In this document: positions 48,774 to 60,188 of the stretch, in pieces
Layout: every line of letters begins with the position of its first letter
Numbering within the stretch: the stretch's first letter is position 1
NCBI GenBank assembly: GCA_022496205.1
Contig: WTXD01000047.1
Location: forward strand, 124,001-188,000
DNA: 64,000 nucleotides
Direction: 5' to 3'
DNA from: Gloeopeniophorella convolvens
Lineage: Eukaryota; Basidiomycota; Agaricomycetes; Russulales
Program-made: the position numbers and the translations under genes
The notes under the pieces: model-generated
Database searches by the model: none
What the model saw: only the letters and a program-made list of their open reading frames with translations
Told to the model about the DNA's origin: nothing

Positions 48774-51700
48774 GGGGACTCGGGGGGACGAAGCGCAAGA
48801 GCATGACGGAGAGCGAGCTGAGGATATAAGTATTCGAGGACCCGGTGTGGCGGGCGGCGGCTGTTGCGGCGCGGCGATGCAAAAAACGCTCGATGCGCGC
48901 GTGTGTTGATTTGGCCCCCCGAGGAGCGCTACCCGCAAGCTACCCGTTACAGTTTCCTCTTCCGGCGCTCCCCAGGCACCGCGCTCCAGCCTTCCAGCTT
49001 CCCAAGCCAAGGCCAAGGCACCCCGCACCAGCCGCCGCGCCCGCCAGCCGCCGCCGCAGCCCTTGTTGGGTCCTATTGGCACCAACCCCCGCCTGCCTCG
49101 GCCCCGCCAGCGTCCCCGGCCACCCCGTCCCGCCACCACCACCATCGGATCTCCGGAACCCACGCCGCCCGCGCTGCGCGTCCGCGTCAGCGGCCTGCCT
49201 GCCCGACAACCCTGCTTCCCAGCAACGCGCCCGCCGGCCTCGTCCCGCGCTCAACGCCGCGTCTCCTGCCCCATCAGTTCCACCACCTTGCGCCCTGTCA
49301 GACCAACGCGCTCAGGGCGCCCTGTCGCAGCCTGTCGCTCGATTTTCGCCTCGCTGGCGCTCCTCTCAATCTCCCGCGCGTACCGCCCCTCTGATCCATC
49401 TTGCCCCGCCGCCCGGCCTTCTCCTCCCGCCGCCCACGAATCACTCGCTCCACCTCGCCCGAGATCATCCCCCCGCCGATGCCATCTTCTCACGCCCATC
49501 TATGTAAAACGCACACGCACCCCCGCCCCCAGAACGCTTGATCTTCCAAGCTCCCGCGCATCGGCTTAATACTCCCCACTCTGGACCCGCGCATCCTCCA
49601 GCAGGCACCTTTTTCAATGCGGAACAGAGAACCTCCGCGAGGCTCGTGTGCGCGTCTCACTCGGCGCGATTCTCGTTCCCACTACGCCGCCAGGCGTGCC
49701 ATGTGAGCGTGCCAACGCCCGCGAAGCGTGCCCTAGCGTGCCACCAGCCAACCCCGCAGCTGTACGTTATGCGCCTCAGTCCGCCGGCGTTTGACCGGGC
49801 GGCGTACGCACGCACACGCACCCGCACACACACACATGCACACGCGCGCACCCGCACCCGCACGCACCATGTCTGCCTGGGCTCGGCTCCAGTTTGCAGT
49901 CTCGTCGCGGCCTCAGCTTGAGCCTCCCCCGACGACGCGGTTGCTGTATATGGCGCACTGGCCGGGCCGCCAGCAGCGCCGCGGAGTCCGGGGTCCGCTG
50001 TGCGTGGGCTGCGCACGCGACGCCCGGGCGGGGATGTGGGCGTGGGCGCCGCGGCATCAATCCAGAAAAATGATGATGCACCCTGCCACCCTCGGGAGGG
50101 CGGCTCGCCGTCCGAGGGGCGCGGCGCCAGGCGGCGCCCTTGCGTTTCGCGACGCGCGTCTGCGGATCGTCGACATGACGCATGCCGCGTGGTGCCGAGG
50201 CGGTGGCGCCCCCCACGCCGCATCCGCGAGGCGCACCGTGCGCCCGCCACGCGCGGCGCCCCTTCCGCGCGGCTCTTGCCCCATCTTCCCGCTTCCGGCG
50301 ACTGCGGCTGCGGCCCGCCCCCCGCCCGTCGTAGCGCGCACCTCAGCTGACCCGTCCGGCGCCCTAGCGACCGCCTCCCGCGCCCCGCAGCCGTCACGTC
50401 AGCGCGCTGCGCCTCCGCCCATGCGCACCCGAAGCGCGCCACGGGTCCCAGTCCATTCTCCCCCGCTTCCATGCAAAACCATTTTTGCGCTGCCCCATGC
50501 CCATGCCCACCCCGTTCGGCATCCCGCGCACTCCCGCCTGCGCTCGGTCCGGCCTGTATACCCTCTGTTGGCCACTGCCGACACCGCCCTGTCAGCGTGT
50601 GCCGAACGGTCAGACGACCGGCAGCGCTTTGGTATTCCCGCGGCGTCTCCCAGGTGCATTGGGCGCAGGCGCAGGCGGGCGCGGGCGCCGCGCCGCGCCG
50701 TGTCCAGATGCGCACTGGCTAGCGAACAAACAGGGTGGGATCGTGCTGCCCCTGGCTTCTCCACTGCTGCCCTGCGGCGCGCGAGCCGGCGGACGCCGCT
50801 GATCGGGGCGTGCCCGCCTCGCCTCCGCGGTGCGGACACGCCAGGTGCAGCGCCGTGCCTATCGATAAGTAACAGCAGCCTGCGGCGCGTGCGCGTGCGC
50901 AGGCGGGCTTCTCGCCGCGCTGATGACGCCCGCCCGCATGCACCGCCAAAAGCCCGGGGCGCACTCGTCATCTCCGCGCGCCCGCGCGGCGAACGTGCGC
51001 CCGTGGGGCTCTCCCCTCCGCCCGGCGCGGCGCGCTGCGCTGCGGCGGTATGCGGGTATGTGTTGCATCGCTGCGCGCCCATCGCGCCGGGGGTTGCAGC
51101 TGCGGCTGCCGCCGCATCAGTCTCAGGGATCCATCAGGGTGTGATGGCACAGGCGCAGCGCGGCGCTGTCTGTTACTGTCGGCACCTGCACGCACCGGGG
51201 CGCTGCGCGCGCGCCCGTGCGACTGGCGATACAAATGTGGGCATGTATCCTGGGTGGCGGAGGCCCCGGGCGCCGCCGTGCGCGTGCGCGATTGAATGAG
51301 CGCTGGATTGGGCGGACGTGGATGCCATGTGGTGGGCGGACGTCGGACAGGGACGCTCCACTAGGAATGGAAGGCACGGCTGTGCACCTGGACTTACATG
51401 CAGAGCGCGGCGGGGCGCGGGACGTCGCAGGGGCCGGCGGTACTGTGCCCGGGTGGGCCTGGCGGTATCTTTGTTTCCGTGTATGTAACGATGCGCTGAC
51501 GCACTGCGACAGCTTCTTGGGGTCGGGGAGCCCTGAATATGACGATGCAGGGTTGTGCATTGCTACAGCGTGTTCACGACGACTACAACAGGCAATAACG
51601 AATGTGCGTGTAAAGTATAAGAATGTCCAGGTGATTCATGATCAGTACCGTATCAAGTATGGTAGCAGTCCATCTCAAAGTCCGACTTGAAAATCCCCCG

Positions 51701-51806
51701 AAAGATAAACCACGAAGCTTGAAAGAAAGGAGGGTCAAAAGGCCGTGGTGGTAGGTGTTGATGCTCTAGTGCCAGTGGCGCGTGCGTGATTCATAGCGCA
51801 TCGGTC
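48774..51806. other. 3 kb GC-rich region upstream of the zinc-finger gene
   Basis: Strikingly GC-rich, with almost no stop codons on either strand: frames of 502 codons (49791-51299, +) and 352 codons (49657-50715, -) overlap each other. The predicted products are Arg/Ala/Pro-rich, have no domain and share no splice pattern, so I read the stretch as noncoding promoter or intergenic DNA. It holds a CA/CG-repeat block (see separate entry). Confidence 0.5.
49807..49868. repeat. CA/CG-rich simple repeat
   Basis: An imperfect run built from CGCA, CACG and CACA units over about 62 bases (alternating purine-pyrimidine on the whole), within the GC-rich region. A shorter similar run lies at about 1868-1890. 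Confidence 0.8.
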
Positions 51807-52992
51807 CTAGTAGAGCTGCACGAGGTTGTTTTCGCTGTCGAATGCAAAGTTGAACGCAGCGGGGCCGGCAACGGTGACGGAGTCGTCTGCGCGCTCCGAG
51901 CTGTTCGTGATGGCGAGGTAGGCAAACCCGCGCAGCGTGGTGGGAATCTCGGCACTGAAAGACGCGTCGAGCGGGACGAACGTCGGCGGAATCCCTGAGA
52001 GAAACGCCGCGTACAACCCGGTGCCGTCTGCCGGCTGCCCCGCGTACGAAAGCGTTACGAGTTGGCCCGGTTGTGCATCTGCGGGCGAGGTGATAGACAG
52101 CTGCGGGTTGGCTTGAACGGGGAGCGGTGTGTTGGATGACGGGCAGGAGGAGATGAAGGCGGACGCGATGGTGAAGACCTGGTTCAGGTCGAGCGGCGTC
52201 TGTGCATGGCGGACGTCATTGTCGTCAGCCACCATCACTAGCATATGCGACGTGCGGCATGTGGCGTGCTAACCTCGTAGGCAGTCGACCACGGGTTTGC
52301 CTTGCGTACGGCGGTGTTGATCCACGATGAATGGCGCGCCTCGGTCGCGAGGATCGTTGCGGCCGTTGTGAGGAAGTCCTGTGTCAGCGCGCCCGCGTCA
52401 GCTCCGGGCGACGTCGCGGAAATGCCATGCACGCCTCATTACCTTGTTCTGCAGGTACTGCGCGGCGCCTGCGTATGCGGAGGCGCCGACAGCCTCGAGG
52501 GTGTCGCTCAGCGCAACAAAGCCGGGAACGTCGAGCGCGCCACTGCAAAGCGGTTGTCCGTCAGCACGGTATTGATCCTTGAGCGCGTACGCAGCTCGAG
52601 CATGAGTACGTACAAATCATACGTGCAGGGCTGCACGGCACCCGAGCCGATGATCGTCGTCAGATTGTCGACGTGGAACTGCTCGTGTCCCGCGATCTGC
52701 TCGTAAAACTCACGCACGGGCGGCGCGAATCCCGCAGCGGCAAAAGCGTCTTGTGAGAAGTTTTGCAGCGCCCCCGTGTAGAAGGCTTTCTCGAGAAGCT
52801 CGAGTGTGAGTGCAAAGTTGAGGACGTCGTTATCTACGCGTGATGTGTGGATAAGATTGGGATAAGATAAATCAACGTGGGAGACTCACCAGTGATGTTT
52901 GCGTGCACAGTGGAGTCTGTTAGTGAGATTGGGGATGCACGGATAGCAGTGATGGCACTAGCGGAAAGAAAAAGAGTCGTAAAGTATAGCAT
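51807..52992 (-). CDS. Secreted ferritin-like domain protein, paralogue 2
   Basis: Five exons, high to low: 52890-52992, 52614-52833, 52443-52542, 52274-52378, 51807-52199 (306 aa). The signal peptide MLYFTTLFLSASAITAIRA is followed by LNFALTLELLEKAFY, FYEQIAGHEQFHVDNL (Glu/His pair), LEAVGASAYAGAAQYL and ILATEARHSSWINTAVRK (second Glu/His pair). The C-terminal half is a beta-type domain, QPGQLVTLSY to GFAYLAIT and AGPAAFNFAFD. Its five-exon layout matches the gene at 53863-55032, which shares exon lengths 220, 100 and 105. The C-terminal domain differs from that of the 30330-31898 gene. Confidence 0.92.
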
Positions 52993-53862
52993 CGTCGTGA
53001 AAGAAAAAAAGACAAAAGAAAGAATGCGAGAGTGTAGAAAGAAGAGTACGTTGGTGAGCCCAAACTGCCCCAGCACCAGGTTATTAAATACCTGGCAGCT
53101 GAGCGGCACGGAAATTTGTACGGAACGCGATCGAGAATGGTGCCCGAGGTAAGGCTGCGCTCGGTCTACTGCAGTCACAGCGTGGCGGGCTCGTCGGGCG
53201 AGGGGGCTGAGCCCTGGCGGACTCCTCGGAGTTCAATGCACTGACATAGACTGGAGTGCACACACAACCCTGCGGCGGACTCGGGACCTTGAGGATGAGC
53301 CTGTATAGCACAGCATAAGACTGAGGTGGCCGAGGGGGTCGCCCCGAACGCCAGCAGGCTAGGGCGGATAGTGATCAATAGCCTTGAACGCTGTACGACG
53401 GGCAGTGCCGCGGCGTCTATTCGTGACAAGCCGGAGACCGAGGCCCCCGAGAGTACTGGCGAGGGCTGAATGCCCAGAAGAAGCAGCGCCGGCAGCTTCA
53501 GGAAACGACATGCGTGCAGCCTGCACAGATGAACCCTGCTGAAAGTGGCGCTCTGGGCCGAACATGGTAGGAAACACGCCAGAGACATATGAGTCTGGAA
53601 ATGTCAAAAAAGCCAGGTTCGACGGCTGGGGCATCGCATGCAATCTACTTTCAAAATCCGAGTTGAACTCCGACCTCACTTTATAACGCTGGGCATTGAT
53701 CGAATCCTCCATCAGCTCTCAATCAATGCTGAGGGCACGCTAGTATTTGATATCACGAGTTATAAGAGCACTACATTACAGTTTTGTTACAAGTACGCGA
53801 CAACAGGCTGTCTATGACCAATAACGGCCACCACGAAGCAGTATACGCTGCCCTCCGCGGCA
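52993..53862. promoter_or_regulatory. Spacer between ferritin-like paralogues with TATA-like element
   Basis: On the minus strand TATTTAATAA at 53081-53090 lies about 90 bases upstream of the paralogue 2 start. The other 750 bases carry only featureless frames. Confidence 0.45.
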
Positions 53863-55032
53863 TCAACGTGATGAGGATACGTTGAAGGGGGTAATCGTGT
53901 TATTACTGTCGAAAGCAAAGTTGAAAAATGCGGGTCCGGCAACGGTGGTTGAATCATTCGCAGAGCTCGAGGCGTTGGTGATCACAGCATAAGCAAATCC
54001 GCGCAATGTCGATGGAATCTCGACGGTGAAACTTCCATTCAAAGGAATGAATGTGGGGATAATACCGTTGAGGAATGCAGTGAAAAGGCCAGTACTGTTC
54101 GAGGGCTGCCCCGGATAAGACAGCGTGACATTCTGCCCCGGAGAAGCAGTCGACGGGTTCGCTGTGAGCTGCGGATTCGCCTGGACAGGGATTACGGTGT
54201 TGTTGGATGGGCAACTGACAATCAAGGACGACGCGAGCGTGAACACTTGATTCAGGTCGAGAGGAGTCTAGAGAAATTGCGTCAGTGTGCTGCAATTGAG
54301 CCACACGTGCGTGTGAGCGAATTTACATACCTCGTAAGCTGTCGACCAGGGATTTCCTCTGCGGACGGCATTGTTGATCCAAGTTGACTACCGCGTCTCT
54401 GTGGCAAGTATACTTGCCGCGGTCAGGAGGAAGGCCTGCGTGCGAGATTGGAAAGCCGATTGGCAAGTGGCACGCTATGAACACCACACATACCTTGCTT
54501 TGTAGGTACACTGAGGCCCCGACATAGGCTGAACTGCCTACAGTCTCCAACATGTCGCTGACTTGAACAAACTCCGTGACGTTGGTTACTCCGCTGTTCA
54601 ATTGTGAGCTACATGTAGCGTCGGTAGAAGCTGGTACTTGCAAGTTGTATGTGCACGCTTGCACGGACTGATTCCCCAAAATAGTCGTGATATTGTCAAC
54701 ATGGGATTGCTCATGTTGGGAGACCTGCTGGTAAAAGCCGCGGACGGCTGCACTAAAGCCTGCCTTGTTGAAGTCATCGGACGATAAGTTGCTGAGGCCG
54801 GTCGTATAAAAGGTGTTTTCCAGGTGCTCCAGAGTCAATGCAAAGTTCAGGACATCCGTGTCTACAAGAGATCGTCAGATTCCAGAAGACCAGATGTTGG
54901 TAAGGTTTACATACCAGTGAGATTTGAGTGCGGTGCAGGGGGTGAAGTCGAGTTGCTCTGACGCTTAGCGGGAAGCGCTGATGCCTGGGCAGCGATAGCA
55001 GCAAAGGGTAGGAGAGATACTTGGAATAACAT
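53863..55032 (-). pseudogene. Ferritin-like paralogue 3, disrupted by an in-frame TAG
   Basis: Exons mirror paralogue 2, high to low: 54915-55032, 54642-54861, 54494-54593, 54331-54435, 53863-54267 (316 codons). Signal peptide, LNFALTLEHLENTFY, FYQQVSQHEQSHVDN and LETVGSSAYVGASVYL are intact, as is the C-terminal domain (SPGQNVTLSYPGQ, GPAFFNFAFD). Exon 4 reads ILATETR, then TAG (54388-54390), then STWINNAVRR. The stop sits exactly where the paralogues have the conserved His of the EARH motif. A 33-nt GT-AG segment (54359-54391) could in theory remove it in frame, but this is very short for an intron. The second intron (54594-54641, 48 nt) is GC-AG (GCAAGT). Either a recent pseudogene, a base-call error, or an unusual splice. 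Confidence 0.75.
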
Positions 55033-55786
55033 GATTGACAGTTGAAAACGAGATGGGAACAGATTTTATTGCATTTGCCTGCACCACGCTTTTCTATACG
55101 TGAAGACAGGAGGACATCTCAGGGGTGAACCCCGTGGTGTAGGACAGTGAGATCCGAGTCCCCGCGCACCGTCATCGGCTATCCGGAGGGGGTTGGCGAT
55201 CGAGGGGCTGTCTGCATAGGCCATGGCAAGGGCGTGGGATTACCGCAGAAGGCTTGCGAGCCACTGATGTGGCATGAAAGTGGATCCATTGCATTATGTT
55301 TGAAACTGCGCAGCGTACATATTGGAGCGACACATCGCAGTTCGGTCGAGCCGTGGATAGCGCTAGCGCGGTGCCATATGTAGGAACAAGACATTGGTCC
55401 GACAATGAACGCTGACCAAGTATTTCCGCTAGCCAGATGGTCCCGAAAAGTATGAGACAGACACGTTGCTCGGAGTCGCAGAGAGAGGTGGAGGCGGCGA
55501 GGACCCAAAGTGAGGTTAGGAAGCACAGGTAGACGCTGCCAAAAAAGGGAAGCTTAGCGAGTCATTCATCCCGCAGGACGGTTCATCAGGCGCCTTGTCG
55601 GTCTCTCTCAACTACCATCGACCACAACTCTCCCAACACGCACTCACGGATCCTTCTCTTCGCTCAATATCTTCTGTCTCCGTCACCATTTTTCGACTTG
55701 ATTATTTATTCCACTGAGTCCTTGATCTTCGGTTTCATCTTCGCGCGTTATCTCGACTCCACACCTCTTCCTATCAGTCTTGTTTA
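55033..55786. other. Intergenic region between divergent genes
   Basis: 754 bases between the ferritin-like paralogue 3 start and the BCAS3 gene start; CT-rich leader at 55600-55780. No gene supported. Confidence 0.45.
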
Positions 55787-58700
55787 ATGCCAGGCAAGGA
55801 CCGCAATGCATCCCGCAAAGCTGCACGCCATGGTCTCAATTCGCATCCCGTCCTCTCTCAGTTTGAAGCCGTCGATGATCCGGAGGCGCTGGTGGATTTC
55901 GCAGAGCAATCACAAGAGGCTGAGTTCGAGCTCACCTTGGATCACGGTGGTACAGCGGACCCGCCGGCTTCGGACAACCAGTTGGGAATATACGAGGCCC
56001 CCGCTTACATCCGAGATCGCTTGTCTCCCCTACAGGCGTTCGACGAGACAGCGGGGCCGTTGATTCCGGAGGTCGTGTCAGAGGGACCTTTGTATGAGGA
56101 GCCACCCGGACATATTCGCTCCCCCATACTTTCAAAGTGAGTCTTCTGTATAGATCCTCTCTCCTTCATCTTTCCGCATCTTGCGCCATGGTCCGTGCTG
56201 TCTATGTTGGCGTGTGGCGGCGTCCTTTCTAGCTCCCTGAAGACAACGACATGCCAATATCCCAGTGGCACCGTCGTGTATTGCAGAAGGATTCGCGTCT
56301 TCTAACGTCGTCTTGCGCGTGTCTTGCGTCGCTGTCTACTGTCCCAAGTATCTGCCTTCGGCAGGTATATGTCGATCGCTAGACTTAGGCCGTGTTCACG
56401 GTGCACGTCACGGTGCACGACTGGACATGTCGGCTGGTGAGCCTGATCCGGCCATCCATTTGCGCCTTATATGCGCTTGCAAAGGCTATCCTCTCCTTGG
56501 ATCCTGTGGTTTCCTGCTATAGCCGAGTACCCTACACGTGTTGGAGGCGCATCGCGGGCTATGACTCAACCTTCTTCTCTTTTACTTTGCCTCCTCACTG
56601 GTGCTTAACTGACTTACCTATCCTTTCCAGGCAACCTACCCGGCTTGAAGGCCTTTCAAGGACCGTGCGGAACTACGTGCCAACATCGATCTCTATTGCT
56701 ATACCATCTGCGTCCCCATCACCTCCCCGTGTCTCTCTTCCTGTCTCCTTTGGTAGTTTCATGTCTCCCACGCACGCACGCACTCCCCTTGACCTCACCG
56801 CGGCAGCCGAACGTCGCAGAAGCTGGGGGGTGGAGGCTGGTGGTGGGACACTAGAAGAAGTCCTCGCCCTTGACGGGCATCAAGACAGCCAAAGCGATGG
56901 CCAGCAGCCAGGCGTTCCACGTTACCCGGGAAGCGATGACTCGGAACGTATTACTTGGGCAAAGTGGGATGTGCTCCACCCTATGGGGAGTGACTCTGCA
57001 AAGTGAGATTAAGTTGTCTCACGTTAATGATGTTCTCACAGCGTCACAGGCGAATCCTGATCCTTGGCTATTTATCTGGGCTGCAGCTCTGGGATTGCAG
57101 CAACTTAGACTCTATCACAGAACTTGTTAATCTATCTGGCCCGGAATGGGGGCGCGTCTGGCATGCAGAGGTTTTGCCTAACCCTTTGGTTGCTGACAAC
57201 GATCAATTCCGACGCTCGCGGCCTTTGCTTGGCATCATGTAAGCTTGGACCTTTCAAGGTGTTTCTTGTGCTCACCCAAGGTCACAGTTCCAAACGCCAG
57301 AAGCAGGGGCCTGAGTTTCTCGTGTATTCTCTTGCAACCCATAATGTCGTGAAGAAACTCTCTATCTCGGGTATCGTATCATTCTCAGCAAATTCAAACG
57401 TCATAATTATTGTATGTCGTGCCTTTTCCTTTCGTTGATATTTATCGACGTATCTCATCCCATACTTCAGAGTTCAGCAAATCCAAATTCACTCCGCATC
57501 CTTTCCGCTTGTACATTCGCATCTCTATCTATCATCTCCTCAGGTCTCTCAACTTTCACGCACCCTCAATCAATATCAACGACACCCACGAATCTCGATA
57601 CCACTGTATTACCATCAAACGATTTAGACCCAGACGCCGTCCCCTCGGTGCCTCTCCCAATCTATGCGCTCTCCCTCCGCTTCCTTGCGTATGTTTCCCG
57701 GGTACCCACTGCGACACCTTTGGACACGCAGACACAAGCACAAACACCCGTTCGTGCGGAGGGCGCCGGCGCGCAAGCTGATTTCGGCGGCATCGCGCTG
57801 CGGGTCGGCGGATCCGTGCTGAGTGGGATGCGTGCGTTGGGCGGCCGGGCGCTCACAGCTGCTCGTGCGCGTATAACGGACACGTCGCCTGCGCCCTCTC
57901 CCAAGCCGCTCTCGCGTAGCGCACCAGAGCAAGAGACCCTCCCAACCGAGTCCGATGTCCGGTCGGCTCAGGCTGGGTATCGTGTGACGGTGCTCGACTT
58001 GGCACCACTCATGGCCTCGTCGCCTCGTGTCCCCGAGCTACTCGTTGAGTTTCTGGCGTCGAAGCGGCAGCCTATCGCGGCCCTCCGATTCTCCGCTGAC
58101 GGCGGTGCGCTGATGGTCATCCCGGGAGATGGGCAGATCACCAAGGTCTTCCAGCTCCGGCCTGTGCCGCGTGCCTTGCGTTTAGCGGTGGATGAAGCAG
58201 CACAGCGAGGCGAGGTGGAGGGTGCACCTATGGTTCCGGTATACACAATAATATCCGTTGTAGACGTTCGCTGACATTTTCGTCGTTGTAGGAGAGCGCA
58301 CCTTGGCATATGTACGATCTCCGTCGAGGGCGGACCTCTGCTATAGTAGAGAGTCATGACTGGGCGCCTGATGGTCGCTGGATCGCGATCGCCACTAAGA
58401 GGCGAACTGTGCATGTGTTCGCTACGAACCCTTACGGTGGTAAACCCAACGGGGACAGTCACACCAAGAGCAGGGTATATAATTCTCCCGGGTTGGTGAG
58501 TACGTTTTTACCCTCACACATCCCGGTTTCTCAACCTATCTGCAGGCACTCTCTACCAGTCTCTCTCCTCTTGTCCGTTTACGCACCAGTCAGCCTTCGG
58601 CCGGTCTGCCGGCTGCTCCGCTCGCCTTCACCTTCATTCGCTCCGACGCCCACTCACTCCCGAAACGCTTACTTCCACCACCCAGTATCGTGTCCCCGCC

Positions 58701-59936
58701 ATCTTCCGCACCCAATTCTGTCCATTCTTCGCCTTCCCAAGAGCCTCTCACGCCGCCGCAGAGGCGTAGGCCAACGAACTTTCAGGATTTCCTACTATTC
58801 GATCCAGCAGACGGCTCTCTTTCTTTGCGACGGTGTGTCATCAACTTCCGCGCGCACGAGCACAACTTGTCCGTCCCGAGTGCGGTACCTGGTATAGGCG
58901 GTACTAGCATATCACTACCTTCTCGCCCCTCGTTTGCTCGCGTCAGCGCGTCGCCACCTGCGCCCGCCATCTCCTCCCGTACTCGATCTTCAGGGGCGCA
59001 AGCAGCAGACAAGCCAGTGGACATGGTCGCTCACGAGGGTGAGGTGGCCACATGGAATCTCAGGCGAGGTCGGGGTTGGCCGGTTCTGAAGAGGCCTGTC
59101 CAGAGGGACGCACATGCTCCTCAGGCCAGAGGTCCTGCCTCCAAGCAGAAGTGAGTGCCTTGATGTATTCATGGTCTGGCTTTACTCTAACCTTCCATAG
59201 CTGGCTCTCGTACGCCGAATTGCGAACCAGTTCCCAGTCCCCACTTGTCCTTCCACGCCCGCTTTACATATCCCACCAATTCTCTTTCCACGCACTCAGT
59301 CACGACTACCATGGTCAGCTCCGTCGGTTCCAATTCGATGTCCTCGGCCCCAAGATCGAGGTGCGGAAAGAAGTCGAAGTTAGTGCATATGCAGCCGGCG
59401 CTGGCGAGGCGTTCGTGTACGGGTCGCACGATGCCGGTCGTGTTTCATCGTCATTTGACGAGCCCTTGTCATCTGCCATGGCCAGCGGGCTCGAGTATCC
59501 CGCTTCGCCACCGGTAATCCCAATGTTCCCAAACGGGACACCTGGCTCGTTCAAGAACTCGATTCCAATCCAGCGTGTCGCGGACGGAATGAGCGAGGGC
59601 CTCGCCCGGGTGCGCCGCGAGATTGGGAAGGTACGCAGCCCACGCCTCGCGGACCCGCGCGCGGCGGTCCCGCTCGAGTTCGACGAGGAGGACGAGGACT
59701 TCATCCTCAACTACGGCGATGCAGATGCTGGAACGTCGCCGTCACGTGATGACGGCGGGTCCATATCTATCTCAACGCCATCGTCCGGCCCAGGGGATGG
59801 TCCGGAGCGCACGGGATGGGATACAGGAGACGCAAAGGCGGACGATGTGGCAGAGCCATTTCAGGAGATTTCGGTGGTAGGATTCATGGATGAAGAACAG
59901 GTGCAGGAGCGCAGGAGCCGGTCGTTGGTTCGCTGA
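55787..59936 (+). CDS. BCAS3-domain WD40-like protein (autophagy/cytoskeleton associated)
   Basis: Eight exons: 55787-56136, 56631-57002, 57050-57238, 57288-57411, 57471-58238, 58292-58495, 58546-59150, 59201-59936 (1115 aa). Propeller and BCAS3 blocks: ERITWAKWDVL, LILGYLSGLQLWDCSNLDSI, EFLVYSLATHNVVKKL, MYDLRRGRTSAIVESHDWAP, WIAIATKRRTVHVFATNPYG, NFQDFLLFDPADGSLSLRRC, and, after exon 7, NWLSYAELRTSSQSPLVLPR, then YISHQFSFHAL and GPKIEVRKEVEVSAY. Animal BCAS3 (with PHAF1) binds phosphoinositides at autophagosome formation sites; the fungal role is inferred. The first intron is 494 nt, far above the local norm. The C terminus is acidic and disordered. Confidence 0.92.
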
Positions 59937-60188
59937 GAACGATGTGCGTATGCGTGGAACTATTGACTCTGGCGACTCGTTTGTAAGATACGTTACTCGA
60001 GAATATTTTACAGGTGCTGCAGCGATGCTGCTACATTCTGTCTTTGTAAGAATCATGACTCGAATTGTAGTCACATATTAGCTGCCAGCGCAGCCCCAGA
60101 AGTGATGGTTTCAGCGTACGGCCTAACAGAAGTAAGTGAAATCATGAACACTCTGGAGGATGCCACGCTCATGGTAGTAGGCTCGCAT
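59937..60188. other. Spacer between convergent BCAS3 and GH92 genes
   Basis: About 250 bases of 3' flank shared by two convergent genes; nothing else seen. Confidence 0.45.

Noticed and set aside
49791..51299. 502-codon + strand open frame
   Set aside because: Extreme Arg/Ala/Pro composition, no domain, an equally long frame on the opposite strand, and all in a GC-rich stretch where stops are rare by chance.
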